Below are positions 28,943 through 40,400 of a stretch of 64,000 bases of DNA, piece by piece. Made by a program: the position numbers and the translations under genes. The stretch covers positions 59,302,609 to 59,366,608 of the forward strand of contig CP136066.1 in NCBI GenBank assembly GCA_032622095.1, given 5' to 3'. Position 1 is the first letter of the stretch; every line of letters begins with the position of its first letter. Source of the DNA: Siphonodentalium dalli (lineage: Eukaryota; Mollusca; Scaphopoda; Gadilida; Siphonodentaliidae). The notes under the pieces were generated by a model. The model was not told where the DNA came from. It saw only the letters and a list, made by a program, of their open reading frames with translations, and searched no databases.

Positions 28943-29500
28943 GGCACCTAATGCGCATAAGATTGTCCACTTATAAATGGACAATCGGTACCTAAAATGG
29001 TCATTAATAAATGGACAATCCGACCGCGCGAGCTTGCGATTGTCCACTAAATCACGACATATATCGATAATCCTGCATGTTAGCTTCATATTAAATCTGA
29101 AGGGTAATAACTCTATAAAGAATGTACTTTTACTAAATGACGCAGATTTGTATGAGAAATTTGCAACACCACAACAGATCAACTTTTGTGAACTATAAGT
29201 CAAATTCTTCCCTTGGGTGGGTGGGCTTGGGGGAGGTTTGCGGTACGCTCGTCAAAAACTGTTCTTCACATCTCTCCGTTATTTCGTCAAAAACACTTCT
29301 TCTCATACAAATCACCGTTATTTAGCAAATTAACATTATTTATAGAGTTATTGCCATTCATGCAGGATTAACAAAACATGTCTTCATTTAGTGGACAATC
29401 CCAATCTCGCGTGCCACGCGTGGTCGGATTGTCCATTTATTAATGACCATTTTAGGTACCGATTGTCCATTTATAAGTGGACAATCCTTGAAGAATTGCC
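28943..29500. mobile_element. 558-bp MITE with subrepeated inverted termini
   Basis: The insert interrupts a decayed satellite unit. Termini are inverted (ggca at the left, tgcc at the right). The next ~100 bp on each side carry repeated gattgtcca/tggacaatc words (28,961, 28,978, 29,011, 29,037 and their mirror images at 29,389-29,486), so each arm is itself built of short palindromes. Inner parts also pair, for example taactctataaa near 29,108 with tttatagagtta near 29,339. Flanks cagaaataa (28,934-28,942) and tggaaataa (29,501-29,509) match at 7 of 9 positions, and intact monomers read tggaaataa there, which supports a 9-bp target duplication. No transposase is present. A Mutator-like relationship is inference from the 9-bp duplication and long arms. 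Confidence 0.85.
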
Positions 29501-30433
29501 TGGAAATAAGTGATACTCAGAGTTCCGGGGGATCCGTCATTTTCTCACGTAGCCTGTTGCATGCGTCGATTCTGGTGGTTAACCAGAGATGGACGTTACA
29601 CGATGTGTGCCGGCACCTGTAGTAGTTGGACGTCCAGCTGATGGACAGAACGATCAGAAAACCATAGCTGTTTACTATTGGAATGGCTAATATGCAGAGC
29701 TCATGGCCTGAGCGGAAGTGAGAAAATTGCCAGTCTTATGAGCAGGATTGACAATATCCAAGGCAACATTGCAATTTCTTCAGAGATTGTGGTCGAGAAC
29801 ATACCCGATGGCTGGCGGGAGTCGGGCCCTAGCTTATGTATGCCTGCATTTGTAGTAGTTGGGCATGTATGTGATGACGCGCGCGATCACAAATATAGCA
29901 ACGTGTTAATGAACGTTTTTGTCAAACTCCAGGCAGAGTTATAGGTTGCATGGGATACTCAGAGTTCCGTCATTTTCTCACGTAGCCTGTTGCATGCGAC
30001 GATTCTGGTGGTTAACCAGAGATGGGCGTTACCCGATGTATGCCGGCACATGTAGTAGTTGGACTTCTAGCTGACGGACAAAACGATCAGAAAATCATAA
30101 ATGTTTACTGTTGGAATGGCTAATAGGCAGAGGCCATGGCCTGAGCAGAAGAGAGAAAATTTCCAGTTTTATGAGTAGGATTTACAATATCCATGGCAAC
30201 AACGCAGTTTCGTCCAAATTGAGTTCGGGAACATATCCGATGGCTAGCGGGAGTTGGGCCCTAGCTTATGTATGCCTGCATTTGTGGTAGTTGGACTTGT
30301 AGGTGATGACGCACACGATCACAAAAGTGACAAAACCATAGCAACGTGTTTATGAACGTTTTCGTCAAAATCCAAGCAGAGTTATCTCCCATCGCTCCGC
30401 TGAGATATTCCTGACAAAAAAAACAAGATCCAA

Positions 30434-30881
30434 ATAGTAGGCTGTATATATCGAAGCCCAAATTCTAGCTTGACTTTCTTGAAAAACTTTACACAGTATT
30501 AACCCAGATACATAAGGAGAAAAAAATGTTTCTAGTGGGAGACTTTAATATAAACATAAAGTCTAATAACATCAGCGGAAACAACTTCATTAACTTACTA
30601 AAGTCATTTATGTTGCTGTTGTCAATAACGAAACCCGCTAGAATAACTGAGTTCAGTGCAACCCTTATTGACAACATATTCTCCAGCTCTCACCTCTCCT
30701 CATCTAACAATGCTGGTATATTTGTGGAAGACATAGCTGACCTTAAATTGCCTATCAATATCCTTGTGAGGAATGGAACTAAACAATGACTAAGAAAGAA
30801 GTGTCTGTATATGGCTAAGCGACCATTCAAAAAGAAACAAAGGATATTTTAAAACCGAAATATCCAAATTTGATTGTTTAT
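30434..30881 (+). mobile_element. LINE fragment: endonuclease domain (5' part)
   Basis: Translations give the hallmark of the apurinic-type endonuclease of non-LTR retrotransposons. A CIYRSPNSS-like stretch (30,434-30,480) is followed, after a frameshift, by MFLVGDFNIN, in which the GDFN core is the conserved catalytic strand. Further on, ITKPARIT and LIDNIFSS match the usual order in jockey/CR1-type elements. The open frame 30,526-30,789 ends at a stop, but recognisable sequence continues in another frame (TEISKFDCLL) to about 30,880. The element is dead: frameshifts and stops break it. It is probably the 5' part of the same copy that resumes at about 31,925. Confidence 0.85.
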
Positions 30882-30882
30882 T

Positions 30883-30993
30883 GGTGATATAATGAATACT
30901 TATGTTTATGACAATTATAATACAAGAAGAGTATAACATTATATCACCAGGGGATGACATAATCTCGAGGACTGTCTTCCTGTCATCCCCTGG
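30883..30993. repeat. Two adjacent short inverted repeats
   Basis: The words ggtgatataatg (30,883) and cattatatcacc (30,937) pair. They are immediately followed by ccaggggatgaca (30,947) and tgtcatcccctgg (30,981), which also pair. They lie at the left edge of the DNA that splits the + strand LINE. They may be the tail region of the inserted opposite-strand LINE or a small foldback element. Confidence 0.6.
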
Positions 30994-31178
30994 CGCAGAT
31001 TTGGTGATTAAGGCCTGATTATATAATCAACGTATGTACACAAAACATGTGAGTGATTTCAAGTGGTGTCTCTGGTCCATAACTAAGCTCTTTTCTTAAA
31101 TGAGTAATTGGTTATTGCAGGAGAGATCATGCTCGGTGAGTCAATGATCATAATCACAAGCTATGGGACTTATATAGA

Positions 31179-31942
31179 TTATTCTTGCGATGCATGGGTG
31201 CTTCTACAGTCAGTACATCGGGGGTTGTCGCAATTTACTATCAGTTGATAATGACAGATAGCCTTTTTGGTGTATTCGGCTTTGAATGCAGATTTGCTCC
31301 AGATATATTTAGCATCACAACTGACGTCTGACCAAATGTTGATGAAAGAAAAGACTGGTAGTTCAGAGCTAAATGCTGTTTTCGGAGTATGCGATATTAG
31401 TTGACCATATTGTCTGGTTTTATTTTTTGACGTTTCAAAATAATTAATAAATGAAGTTGGTAGCCTATCATAGTGCCAATCGTGCACGAAGAGTGATATG
31501 TGTAAACGATATAGATCATCGAATTTCAAAATGTGTTCAGATATAAAGAGTGGGTCGGTGTGACTATTATATATTTTTCTACATATGACTCTCATTGCCC
31601 GCTTCTGTAAGGTGGTTATTCTGCCTGTACTTTTCGAATGCCACCAAATTTGGATGACAAAGTTTTCATTGACGTCGATTTGTGTACGTCATTTGCGTAC
31701 AATAAAAACATTATTGGTCCAAGAATCTAGCCTTGTGGTACACCACACGTTATCGTCCTGTGAGTAGATACATTATTAGCATATTCAACACATTGACTTC
31801 TCGTTTCCAGGTAGCTCCTAAACCAGTTGAGCGCAATACCACGTATTCCGTAAAAGTGCATTTTAGATAGGAGTATTTCATGAGAGACGGTATCGAATGC
31901 CATTGACTTGATCATGGTGTTAAACAACCAGGATTGCAACAA
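31179..31942 (-). mobile_element. LINE fragment, minus strand: reverse transcriptase and C-terminus
   Basis: Reading the minus strand, 31,942-31,727 gives [14 protein letters not shown], then [13 protein letters not shown], then ITCGVPQG, which are reverse-transcriptase palm motifs. The frame then stops at a tag and continues as ILGPIMFLLYAND, after which DNA including the catalytic aspartate-pair motif is missing. The text resumes with VIQIWWHSKS and LQKRAMRVI, then FDDLYRLHISLF to the end of the open frame at 31,179. These are typical of jockey/CR1-like elements. The copy is 5' truncated, internally deleted and non-functional. It sits inside the + strand LINE and so inserted later. Confidence 0.88.
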
Positions 31943-33680
31943 AGTCTACAATTCTTTCCACGAGACATTAAAAAACATTTATAATAATAATTTTCCAAAA
32001 ATCAGAAAGAAAATCAAACCTTCTAATCATTGCAATCCATAGATAACATCAGTTATACTGGATTCCATTAGAAGAAAGAATAAACTATATAAAATATTCA
32101 TAAAGAACAAAACATACTATAATACTGATCGATACAAGAGGTAAATGAATAGACTAAATTCAATTATCCGTACTGATAAACAACACTATTATCATGTGCC
32201 GTTCCAACGATAGGAAGGTAATACCAATGACACATGGGAACTGATCAAAACATTCTCAACTAGAAGGGAAGCAGAAACATATCAGAGTTCCTTTATGAAA
32301 ATAAATACATTAATAATAATAAGGAAATTGCTGCCATATTCAATGATTTCTTCACCAATATTAGACCAACCCTTGCTACAAAAATTAAATCTCACAAGAA
32401 TCCAGCAGATTACCTTAATCAACCCAAGTGTTCTTCTTTATCCAACCAACAGATGCACTTGAAGTCATAGTAATTATCAAAAATATCAATGCAAAAAGGC
32501 TGCTGGTATTGATGATCTCAAGTTTTCAATCGTGAAGCAATGTTGCGAATTTATCATTAAACCAATTACACATATATCCAATCTCTCTCCCTCTCTCAAA
32601 CACTTAACGAATACAGTATCCTATATAATAGTCAATGTGACTTCAGAAACAATCACTCAACTATTCTGGCATTAACTGATCTCTTAGAGAAAATCACCCA
32701 ATCCCTAGATAATAGAGAACACACCTTGGGGTATTCCTTGATTTATCAAGGCATATGATACAATAAATCATAATATAGTGCTAAATAAACTTGAACATTT
32801 TGGATGTCGTGTGGTTGCTCTGGACTGGTTCCAAAGCTATGTGACTAATAGAAAACGATCTGAACAGTACGAAGCCACTTATCTTCACAAACATATATAA
32901 TATGCGGAGTTCCACAAGTATATATAAAGCGACTTATCTTCACAAACAGATAAAATATGTGGAGTTCCACAAGGATAGGTACTCGGCCCTCTACTCTTTC
33001 TGATATATATATATGAACGATCTCCCAAATATATGTAAGGACCTGAATTTAGTATTATTTGCTGATGATACAAATGCATTTTACTCGAATGAAGATATAA
33101 GTAATGCACATGATGTAGTCAACAACAAAATGGAGACACTGAGAAAATGGTTCCTTGCTAATAAATTGTCTCTAAACCTGGAAAAAACTAATTACATGAT
33201 TTTTACGAGATCAACGAAAGTCAGATACAAAGAGTTAAAAACACTAAATTCCTAGGATATATATTGAAGAAAATGTATCATGGAATATGCAACTAATACA
33301 CATTTTACATGATTTCCCATCAAAAGAAACTCCCCAAATCGATGTCTTCAATATTTACTAGTATGCATGATATCCACAACCAAAATACACGGTTCAAAGC
33401 AAACTCAAATCTGTATTGTAAATTCAGAATAACAAAAAAGCAAGAAGTATAGCAACCAGAGCCAGATGTCTATGGAATGAACTGCAATGTGATTGTAAGC
33501 TTCGCAAAGTAACTAGCGATAAATATCATAAATACCTGAAAACACATTTCATAAAAATAATACACCACAAAATCCAAATGATAAATAACAAGCCAGTTTA
33601 TATGTATACACGAAGGCAATGCTAGCCAGTAGTTCCCAACAGCAGAGACTGTCCAGAATCTACTCTTTATTCTCATAGTA
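31925..33680 (+). mobile_element. LINE fragment, plus strand: linker, reverse transcriptase, C-terminus
   Basis: Coding remnants appear in the normal LINE order but in shifting frames. They are [18 protein letters not shown] (31,947), RRKNKLYKIFIKN (about 32,070), AAGIDDLKFSIVKQ (about 32,500), DFRNNHSTILALTDLLEKI (about 32,640), INHNIVLNKLEHFGC (about 32,760), CGVPQG then VLGPLLFLIYI (about 32,960-33,005), and MNDLPNICKDLNLVLFADDT (33,013). The FADD motif is the catalytic metal-binding pair of the polymerase and is intact in the 33,013-33,255 frame. C-terminal text (MHDIHNQNTRFKAN) follows from about 33,366. Stops and frameshifts make it a fossil. With 30,434-30,881 it forms one copy split by the 31,179-31,942 insertion. 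Confidence 0.88.
32877..32974 (+). repeat. Local ~55-bp duplication inside the LINE
   Basis: The word acttatcttcacaaaca, followed by an AT stretch and ggagttccacaag, occurs at 32,877 and again at 32,932. This duplicates the DNA coding the CGVPQG motif of the reverse transcriptase. It is a private lesion of this copy. Confidence 0.8.
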
Positions 33681-34059
33681 TAATCCTCCCATCCTGGTCG
33701 GCTCTCCTGATGAGGAACAGGCCAACAAACTTATGCCACATCTCCTCCATGTGATAAATATACAGGCATTGCAAGATGATTGAACAGGGCGCGGTATGAA
33801 GACATTAAGATAATCATATTGGCTACCCAGTTAAAGCATAAAAAATGACTACAATCTCAATCTCACATCCCGACACCCCCGCCCCCCCCCCCACCTAAAC
33901 CCATGTCCCAATCCTTATTGCCCATGTATATACGGAACTACACAAGTTGTAAATACGCACACGCACAATACATGCTCAATTATATGTAAACATTATACTG
34001 TATCATTATACTCGCATAAGGGCCCTGCTTCTTACAAGTTAAATTTTGATGTGGGGTGC
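33681..34059. other. No gene seen; simple-sequence stretch
   Basis: This spacer lies between the LINE remnant and the next transposon. A run of C residues interrupted once stands at about 33,880-33,893. No coding or structured feature is recognised. Confidence 0.5.
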
Positions 34060-34437
34060 TGTTGTTATGGGGCCCGGGAGGTGACATGGTAAATATTGTT
34101 TATAATCCGCGCGCACGGATTAATAATCCGTGTGCACGAAATAACAATCCGTGCGCACGAATTGATAATATTCCGTGCTCACGGATTACTATTCCAAATA
34201 CATTATATTCCGTATTAATAATCCGTGCGCATAGCGCACGAATTAATAATCTGTGCGCACGGTTTAACATATATAAATACTGTGCTATCGGTAATTCAGT
34301 CAAAATGGCCTCACGCCTGCGGACTCCTTTACAACGCAGTTGCGACAACAAATTTTACATGAGAGAATGTTTGATACGTGTGTGCTTCCTGGGGGGGGGG
34401 GGGGGTAAGCGACCGTGTGCCAGTAGGGCTTACTTAG

Positions 34438-34842
34438 GCTGAAATGGTCATTGTCACCCCATTTCGTTCAGTTGGGTACCCAGCTTTTTAAAACTTTCAG
34501 TTGGGTACCCAGCTTTTGTAAAATTTACAGTTGGGTACCCAGCTTTATGAACAGGCAATCTGCAGTACTTATGTCCAATGCATGCAATTCTTCTCCATTA
34601 TTATTTTCAAGCATCGTGACGAATAGACATCATAATTCATATATGTAAACAAGAATTCACAAATTTACCAGGTTAATTTCGCAATCAACTGATGGCAGTC
34701 ACTAATTAAATCAAGCTATGTGTGAGATTTCATAAAGCTGGGTACCCAAATGTAAATTTTATAAAAGCTGGGTACCCAACTGAAAATTTAAAAAAGCTGG
34801 GTACCCAACTGAACGAAAGGGGGTGACAGTGACCATTTCAGC
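34438..34842. mobile_element. 405-bp MITE nested in a larger element
   Basis: The ends are exact inverses (gctgaaatggtca and tgaccatttcagc). Each arm then carries three tandem copies of a ~32-bp unit containing cagttgggtacccagctttt. The 9-bp flanks cttacttag (34,429-34,437 and 34,843-34,851) are identical, so the insertion is fairly recent and the boundaries are firm. There is no coding capacity. A Mutator-like superfamily is suggested by the duplication length; this is inference. Confidence 0.93.
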
Positions 34843-34943
34843 CTTACTTAGTTACAAATTATATTAGGCTGTGGTGTTCAAGTGGGCTCACGAATGGAGT
34901 ATTTGCCCATCTGGACCGTGGTGACTATAGTGTGCCCCAGCTC

Positions 34944-35448
34944 GTGTGTAAGCCAGTTCCGCACTGCACATGCATACATATATATGACCCGGAATGCTAT
35001 GTGATGCTCACGGATAGTATGCCAGTATACTTCACTCTAAAGTATACATACCTAATGGATCATTGCGCAGTGACGGCTGCACCATACCGATATGATATCA
35101 GGAATGGCGGAAATGGAGTGTAAGATGTAGGATACCCTCTTCCGCAAGACTAAATATTGAAGACAGTCATCAGTATTTAGTTTTGTGGAAGATGGAATGA
35201 GGGTCAATTGGGGAAGGGGGGGGGGCTAAAATGCCTTTCATGTGTTGAATTGAATATAATAGACCCATGTGTAAGCTAGTTCCGGACTGGACAGTTTTGT
35301 ACATGTACGTGCATATAGATGTGACCGCGGTGCCTTGTGGTCACGGAGAGTATGAGTATCCCAATTTCCTTAACTCTATAATATAGATACACATATGGAT
35401 CGTTGTGCAGTGGTTGTTCCACCATACAATATGGCAGATATGGCATTG
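34944..35448 (+). repeat. Diverged internal duplication in the 1.7-kb element
   Basis: Copy one (34,944-35,115) and copy two (35,266-35,448) share gtgtaagcyagttccg, a tgcatayatat-like word, the ggtcacgg/gctcacgg box, tatggatcrttgygcagtg and ccataccgatatg/ccatacaatatg. Similarity is moderate, so the duplication is old. No open frame is conserved between the copies. Confidence 0.65.
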
Positions 35449-35793
35449 AAACAATAGCTTTTGGTCCACCTCACATGTTAACTACACCCGTACCACAAAC
35501 ATGACATGTCAGGAGCTCGCCAAGTAAAACTCATCATATGGCGGCGACGGGTTATTAGTCAACAATAGTAATATATTATGTTCAATTCAATATATAACGA
35601 AGACACTTTTTCCCCATTGACATTCCTTGGGAAATGCAAGGTGGGATTGTTAATCCGTGCGCACGGATTGCTATATCGTGCGCACGGATTATTAATTCGT
35701 GCGCATTATTAATTCGTGCGCCCGGATTACGTGCGCACGGATTATAAAATATATTTACCATGTCACCCTCCCGGGCTCCATATATGTTGTTAT

Positions 35794-36173
35794 ATATCTA
35801 CTGTATAGAATATTGAAGACAGCGATTTGGGGAGTGCATTTGAAATTATAGCTGTTCTTAATTCGGATGCACATACGTAGCTATAGCACATTTATAGTAC
35901 ATAAAATATTAGTTCCAAATTTGTTTTGACCACGTTTCTTGTATACCGTATTTGATTATTTGGAGCCGACCTTGGCCTCGGATTACACTCCGAGTATATA
36001 ATAATAGCTAGTGTGTCCAGAATTAAGCCAGGTATATATACGTACGGTATACTCATTGCAAAAAGTACAAGCGCTTTCGGTTTCTATGGAAGAGTGTGTT
36101 GTTTGAATTCTATTTTGTGTCGTAGATATTCGGCCAAATAATTATTCCGACAATGAATATATGATAGGGGAAC
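35794..36173. other. No gene seen
   Basis: AT-rich DNA. The only recognised item is tatttggagccgaccttggc at 35,957, which reappears inverted near 39,993-40,013 (aggccaaggccggctccaaa). It probably marks a dispersed repeat present in both orientations. Confidence 0.4.
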
Positions 36174-36262
36174 GGGAAGATTCGGTCGCGGGAAGATTCG
36201 GCTCGGAATTTTTCGGTCGCGAGAAGATTCGGCTGAGAATATTCGGTTGGGAAGATTCGGCC
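36174..36262. repeat. Minisatellite, ~15-bp unit
   Basis: About six degenerate copies of gggaagattcggtcg stand in tandem, with variants such as gagaagattcggctg. Confidence 0.85.
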
Positions 36263-36783
36263 AGTCTAATGATCTAGTACAGGGATTGTGGCTTTTTGAA
36301 AGCTTGGAATAAATAACAACTAGTCTAATTGAAGCGAGTGTGGGATCATTTACAAGGCTTGGTTAACTCAGATGTAGCAATAACACACTGTATTACATGT
36401 TCCTACCCTTATTCCATTCAATAAACTCATTCTATAAATTGTGATATTAAACGTTCGTTCAATAACAGGAAATAGTGCCAGGTGACCTTTGAAATCCGGT
36501 TTGTCTGCCCGGTTTACGCCCGTAGGCTACATATTTTTTCCAACAAACTATAATGAATGAAGAGTTTGAAAAGTTATGTCATTAATTATACGCCATTAAA
36601 TACACCAAAGAGTCTTTATCAATCTGAGATTATTTCTTTACGCGGGCAAACAACGTATAGTTGCGTGATACGTCATCATCGCATGTCTTATATGAGCCGA
36701 TGTTAGTTTCGCGTCCCATATGGTGATTTAAGAGTGTTTTGTCGAGGTTTTGGATTATGTAATAAATAGAATCTACAACTCGT

Positions 36784-36903
36784 CCCCAGTTTATATAGCG
36801 GAATTTACAAAACTCGTCCAGTAATGAGGTCCTGGCCTCGCCAAAGGCTCGGTCCAGACCTAATTTACTGGACTCGTTTTGTAAATTCAGCTATAAACTG
36901 GGG
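36784..36903. repeat. Hairpin (inverted repeat), ~40-bp arms
   Basis: The left arm contains ccccagtttatatagcggaa and acaaaactcgtccagtaa. The right arm is the inverse, with ttactggactcgttttgt and agctataaactgggg. The loop is ~40 bp. It may be a solo MITE; no target duplication was identified. Confidence 0.8.
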
Positions 36904-37703
36904 AATCTTTGCAGATCCTCTATTTACTAGACGAATAATATAATTAAAAATATGAAACTTATTAACACAAGCTGGTAGAAGGTGTAACGGACAATACAAA
37001 CATATCAATATTGAAATTTTTAACTGAACGAAATTGACATTCATTCTTTATTTGAAAACACATAATAAAACATTATAATCATGGATTATATCTATAGAAA
37101 CGATCACAAACCCTTACTTTATTATTTACCTGTGATCTTCGGGCCTATTATAAGCGTTCGCTTATATTGGCCAATTGTCGTAGTATAACATATTTTTGCT
37201 CTATTTACAGTGCGCTCAAGTCAGAATACATAGCAGAATTTGTTTGGCTTGCCTCGCCACTGGTCATTTGAAACATTATTATGAAACATTTAAAATCATA
37301 ACATTGAATCTTCCCTCAGTCTAATCTTCACGGACCCGATAATAGATCTGGACAAATGTTTCGTACTTCGAGGTGCTACGACAAAATACTTCAAAAAGAG
37401 GAAGAAAACTATCACATTCCGTTATTTAACTCATCCGTTAAAAAGTGCAATCTTTGAATTCGACGGTAGCATTTTCGACAAATGAATATTGTATTTGTAA
37501 ACAACACGACGAAATTGCAAAATCGGGATGTTTTTGAGTTCTAATCTATCTGAAATCTAGAGAAATTTATATATGTGCATTATCAAAATTTAGCCAGAAG
37601 TGTACGTAACAATAACATGTCATGAGTTTCGTGTGTTTACAATCGTAATTTCTAATACCCGGGATCACGCCTCACGGTGTCTTTTTGCATGTTTGAGAGA
37701 TCC
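36904..37703. other. No gene seen
   Basis: AT-rich sequence with no open frame that I recognise and no repeat structure visible by eye. Confidence 0.4.
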
Positions 37704-38707
37704 TCAGGTCGGGCACACATCCAAAACGGTCTACGTAGCTCGTTTTGTCTACTGTAGCCCGATTGAGCAACGTTTTTAATGTGATTTACACACCTCCATC
37801 GTTTACCGCAATACCACGAGAAAAGCGCATTTCGAATTTTCGTTCATTAGTTGTGTACGTACCACTATTGGAGTATTGCGTCTACAAAGAAGCAAAAACC
37901 CAACGACTCACCGCGGCTTAGGCGCAATTAACGATGTTTTAATTAAGACCTGTTAGCGTTTGGTAGTGACTTTCACGAAAATATCAGATTTTTCCATAAA
38001 AAGTAGGGAACAATCCATTTGTTTTTGCAGGATATTTATTTTTGAAGGTCAAGAACGTCCAGTTTATGTGGCTCACCTGATTGGATATTAGCGAACAGCT
38101 TCACTCGGAGACGAGTATTTGTTAAATGTTTGGCGACCGCCATTCAGAGAAGGCAACTATGGAAACACGATTCACAACTCTACTTTGAAATTTGGAAGCA
38201 CCTCGCGTAACGTTACAGTTATACAAATATGGTTGTCCATTTGTCGTTCCGTACATTCCAACAGATAGATGTTACACTGAAATCCCATTAAGAACGTACC
38301 ATTTATCCCCGGCTAAATGCAACCAATCAGATTATCGCCTGCACACGGATGTTTACGAACACAATTGCGACCGGAACTACCTCAGATTTGATGAAGATTT
38401 ACAATGTACATTTTTATCAAGAGATTTTGATGATCATTTCTTATGGTTTTTCATGGTAAATTGACCAAAACGAATCGATTTTGAATCGCTCAAAAGGTAT
38501 TAAAGCCGTGGTGAGTCGTTGAGTTTTTTGCTTCTTTGTAGACGTGATAGTGGTACACAACTAATGCACGAAAATTCGAAATGAGCTTTTGTCGTGGTAT
38601 GGCGATAACCGCAGGAGGCGTGTAAATCACATTAAAAACGTAGCTCAATCGGGCTACAGTAGACAAAACGAGCTACGTAGACCGTTTTTGATGTGTGCCC
38701 GACCTGA
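37704..38707. mobile_element. 1.0-kb foldback element with ~200-bp arms
   Basis: The left end tcaggtcgggcacacatc is the inverse of the right end gatgtgtgcccgacctga. Pairing continues for roughly 210 bp, including ggtctacgtagctcgttttg and, at the inner end, gaagcaaaaacccaacgact. The word tcc abuts both ends (a possible 3-bp duplication). A longer direct repeat, ggtgtctttttgc, lies a little outside on both sides (37,676 and 38,718). The interior has a 90-codon + strand open frame (38,192-38,464) with an internal methionine and no family resemblance that I recognise; it is not called as a gene. Confidence 0.85.
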
Positions 38708-40400
38708 TCCTGGCCTGGGTGTCTTTTTGCTCGAAACACAGTCCGGGGAATCACTGTCCATGTAATATTAAATTTGATTAAAATATAACAAATAGATATA
38801 TTACCTCTACTATATAGATATAACTACCAGTTAGGCAACATCAGATTTTGTTATTATGCAAACCATTCTCTGATTGTCTGATACCACTCACTGTGATCTC
38901 ACTGTGATCTATCACTAAAACGAACAATTCGATTTTTCGTTTGAAAAAAATGCATTTATCTCCCCACATTTGACATGTGACAATTAAGTTAATTGTTCTG
39001 AATGCGCTCGTTGGGTCATATCAACTCTACCTTGTCTGAGTTGTACATAAATCATGATTTTCCATCCAAATACCCACATTGAATAACTGTCGGCTATAAT
39101 CTAGTGACGTAATTCTGCAAAACTGTTAAAAACAGGAAGTTATCAATCCAGTTCCCTATTACACATTCCTGTTTTTAAAATTTGCAGCCAAACACAGCAC
39201 GAGTTATCTCCCATCTCTTGAGATGCGGAGCTAACCGGGAGCTTGGAATATAAAATTTGCTTTCACATCTCAAGGCATCAACCAACCCTAGGGCCCTACT
39301 TGAAAATATATAGATATATTAGTTTGAGATGGTCATTTCTACATTTCTCTAGTAATGAGAATGAGTTAAAATGTGTACTTAGTAGTGTACAGCAGAGCCA
39401 GTTTTAACACACCCGATGTCTGTTTACTCACATCCGTAATCCCTTTTATTCGGATTATCACCGGTTGGCTATACGCGAACGAACTATTTACAGATTGGGT
39501 GGTTTTCTCAGAAATGATTAGGAATCCCCGACAGTTAGACTTGAATGAATATTCGAGGAACTAACAGACATTTTCTGGTAAGTGGGGTAAAGATAGAAAC
39601 AATCTGAATACACCAGCGTTTCAAGAAAAAAATACCAATGAAAATTGCCAAACTGGTCTTTATATTATTAATATAATAACATAATATAATATATTGATTT
39701 AATATTATTAAATAATATTTTAATCAACTAACTGATTCCTAGGGACTGTGCTCGAAACCATGCGACAATGACCTATTCAGCCACAGTTACTGGACATAAA
39801 GTCCCAAAAATAAGGTTTTAATCGAATTTATAAATCGTATACTAATATAAGGAACTCAACTTATGAAAGAATTACCAAATGGCCGGACAAACATATCCAA
39901 AATTATACAAGCACAAAATATGTCACAAATTAATATGTCGCCTGTTTCCTATAAAGCCATTAAAGGGACACACTATAATGTGTAAGTCGAGGCCAAGGCC
40001 GGCTCCAAATAAAAGGTGTAAGCGGGGTGTTATGTGGCTTTTCGTCCTTTGTTTCTCAATGGATATTACTGAAATTTGGTGTATATGTCCGGGCTGAGAC
40101 ATTAACCCCACTACATACACTTCAACGGCAAAATTCACATTCGTTACTAATATTCACACTCAACCTGAACTGACAAATTAATTTAGCGCCTATTTCCAAC
40201 AACTCTTCGGTAGGGCGCATTGGAGTTTCGTCTACAATAGCAAAGCATGTGTAGGATTGCGTATGACGTCATTTCGACAAACGTCATAAGAAATAGTGTC
40301 TACTTGAGTGCAAATACTGCATTTGGGGATCATGTTAGATCTCAGGTTTGCTTTGAGCAATCGGCATGAAATTTGGTGAGTCATCTTTTAAGGCACAATG
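38708..40400. other. No gene seen; AT-rich spacer
   Basis: The content is unremarkable. A very AT-rich stretch is at 39,660-39,725. Near 39,190 the words gagttatctcccatc and gagatgcggag recall the satellite's gagttatctcccatcgctcc but do not extend. The inverted partner of the 35,957 repeat lies at 39,993-40,013. Confidence 0.4.

Larger units (their letters stand above)
26579..30406. repeat. Decayed, rearranged satellite monomers at the array edge
   Basis: Recognisable but diverged units start at 26,579, 27,805, 29,865 and about 30,296 (variants of the atgtagctgatgacgcg word). They carry many substitutions and deletions. The unit at 26,579 lacks part of the spacer after gggttgtaggggcataac. 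The unit at 29,865 jumps from the gagttat word straight back into a second-half copy, so two half-units stand in tandem (29,520-29,944 and 29,945-30,406). Homology ends near 30,406, after ctcccatcgctccgctgag. Divergence rises with distance from the array core, which is the usual picture for a satellite border. Open frames here (for example 28,727-29,203 minus) are not taken as genes. Confidence 0.93.
34069..35784. mobile_element. 1.7-kb inverted-repeat element with subrepeated arms
   Basis: The left end reads ggggcccgggaggtgacatg, and the right end is its inverse with small differences (catgtcaccctcccgggc, then tccatata). Inside each arm lie tandem palindromic words of the form aatccgtgcgcacggatt: several between 34,106 and 34,262, and several between 35,649 and 35,744 in the opposite sense. 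The 9-bp word tgttgttat flanks both sides (34,060-34,068 and 35,785-35,793), a perfect target duplication. No transposase is recognised; the open frames here read through the repeat arms. Another MITE is nested at 34,438-34,842. The same plan is seen at 28,943-29,500, and subrepeated arms at 40,401-42,079. Confidence 0.85.

Noticed and set aside
28727-29203. 158-codon minus-strand open frame
   Set aside because: It spans the junction between a decayed satellite unit and a MITE, so it is a chance fusion of two repeats.
34056-34442. 128-codon frame at the start of the 1.7-kb element
   Set aside because: The text is a translation of the aatccgtgcgcacgg subrepeats in the element arm, ending in a poly-G run.
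38192-38464. 90-codon open frame as a gene
   Set aside because: It lies wholly inside a foldback element, resembles no family I know, and shows no splice or polyadenylation context.
35939-40013. A 4-kb transposon bounded by the tatttggagccgaccttggc inverted pair
   Set aside because: Only ~25-30 bp pair, the enclosed DNA holds an independent foldback element, and no target duplication was seen. Two separate copies of a dispersed repeat are more likely.
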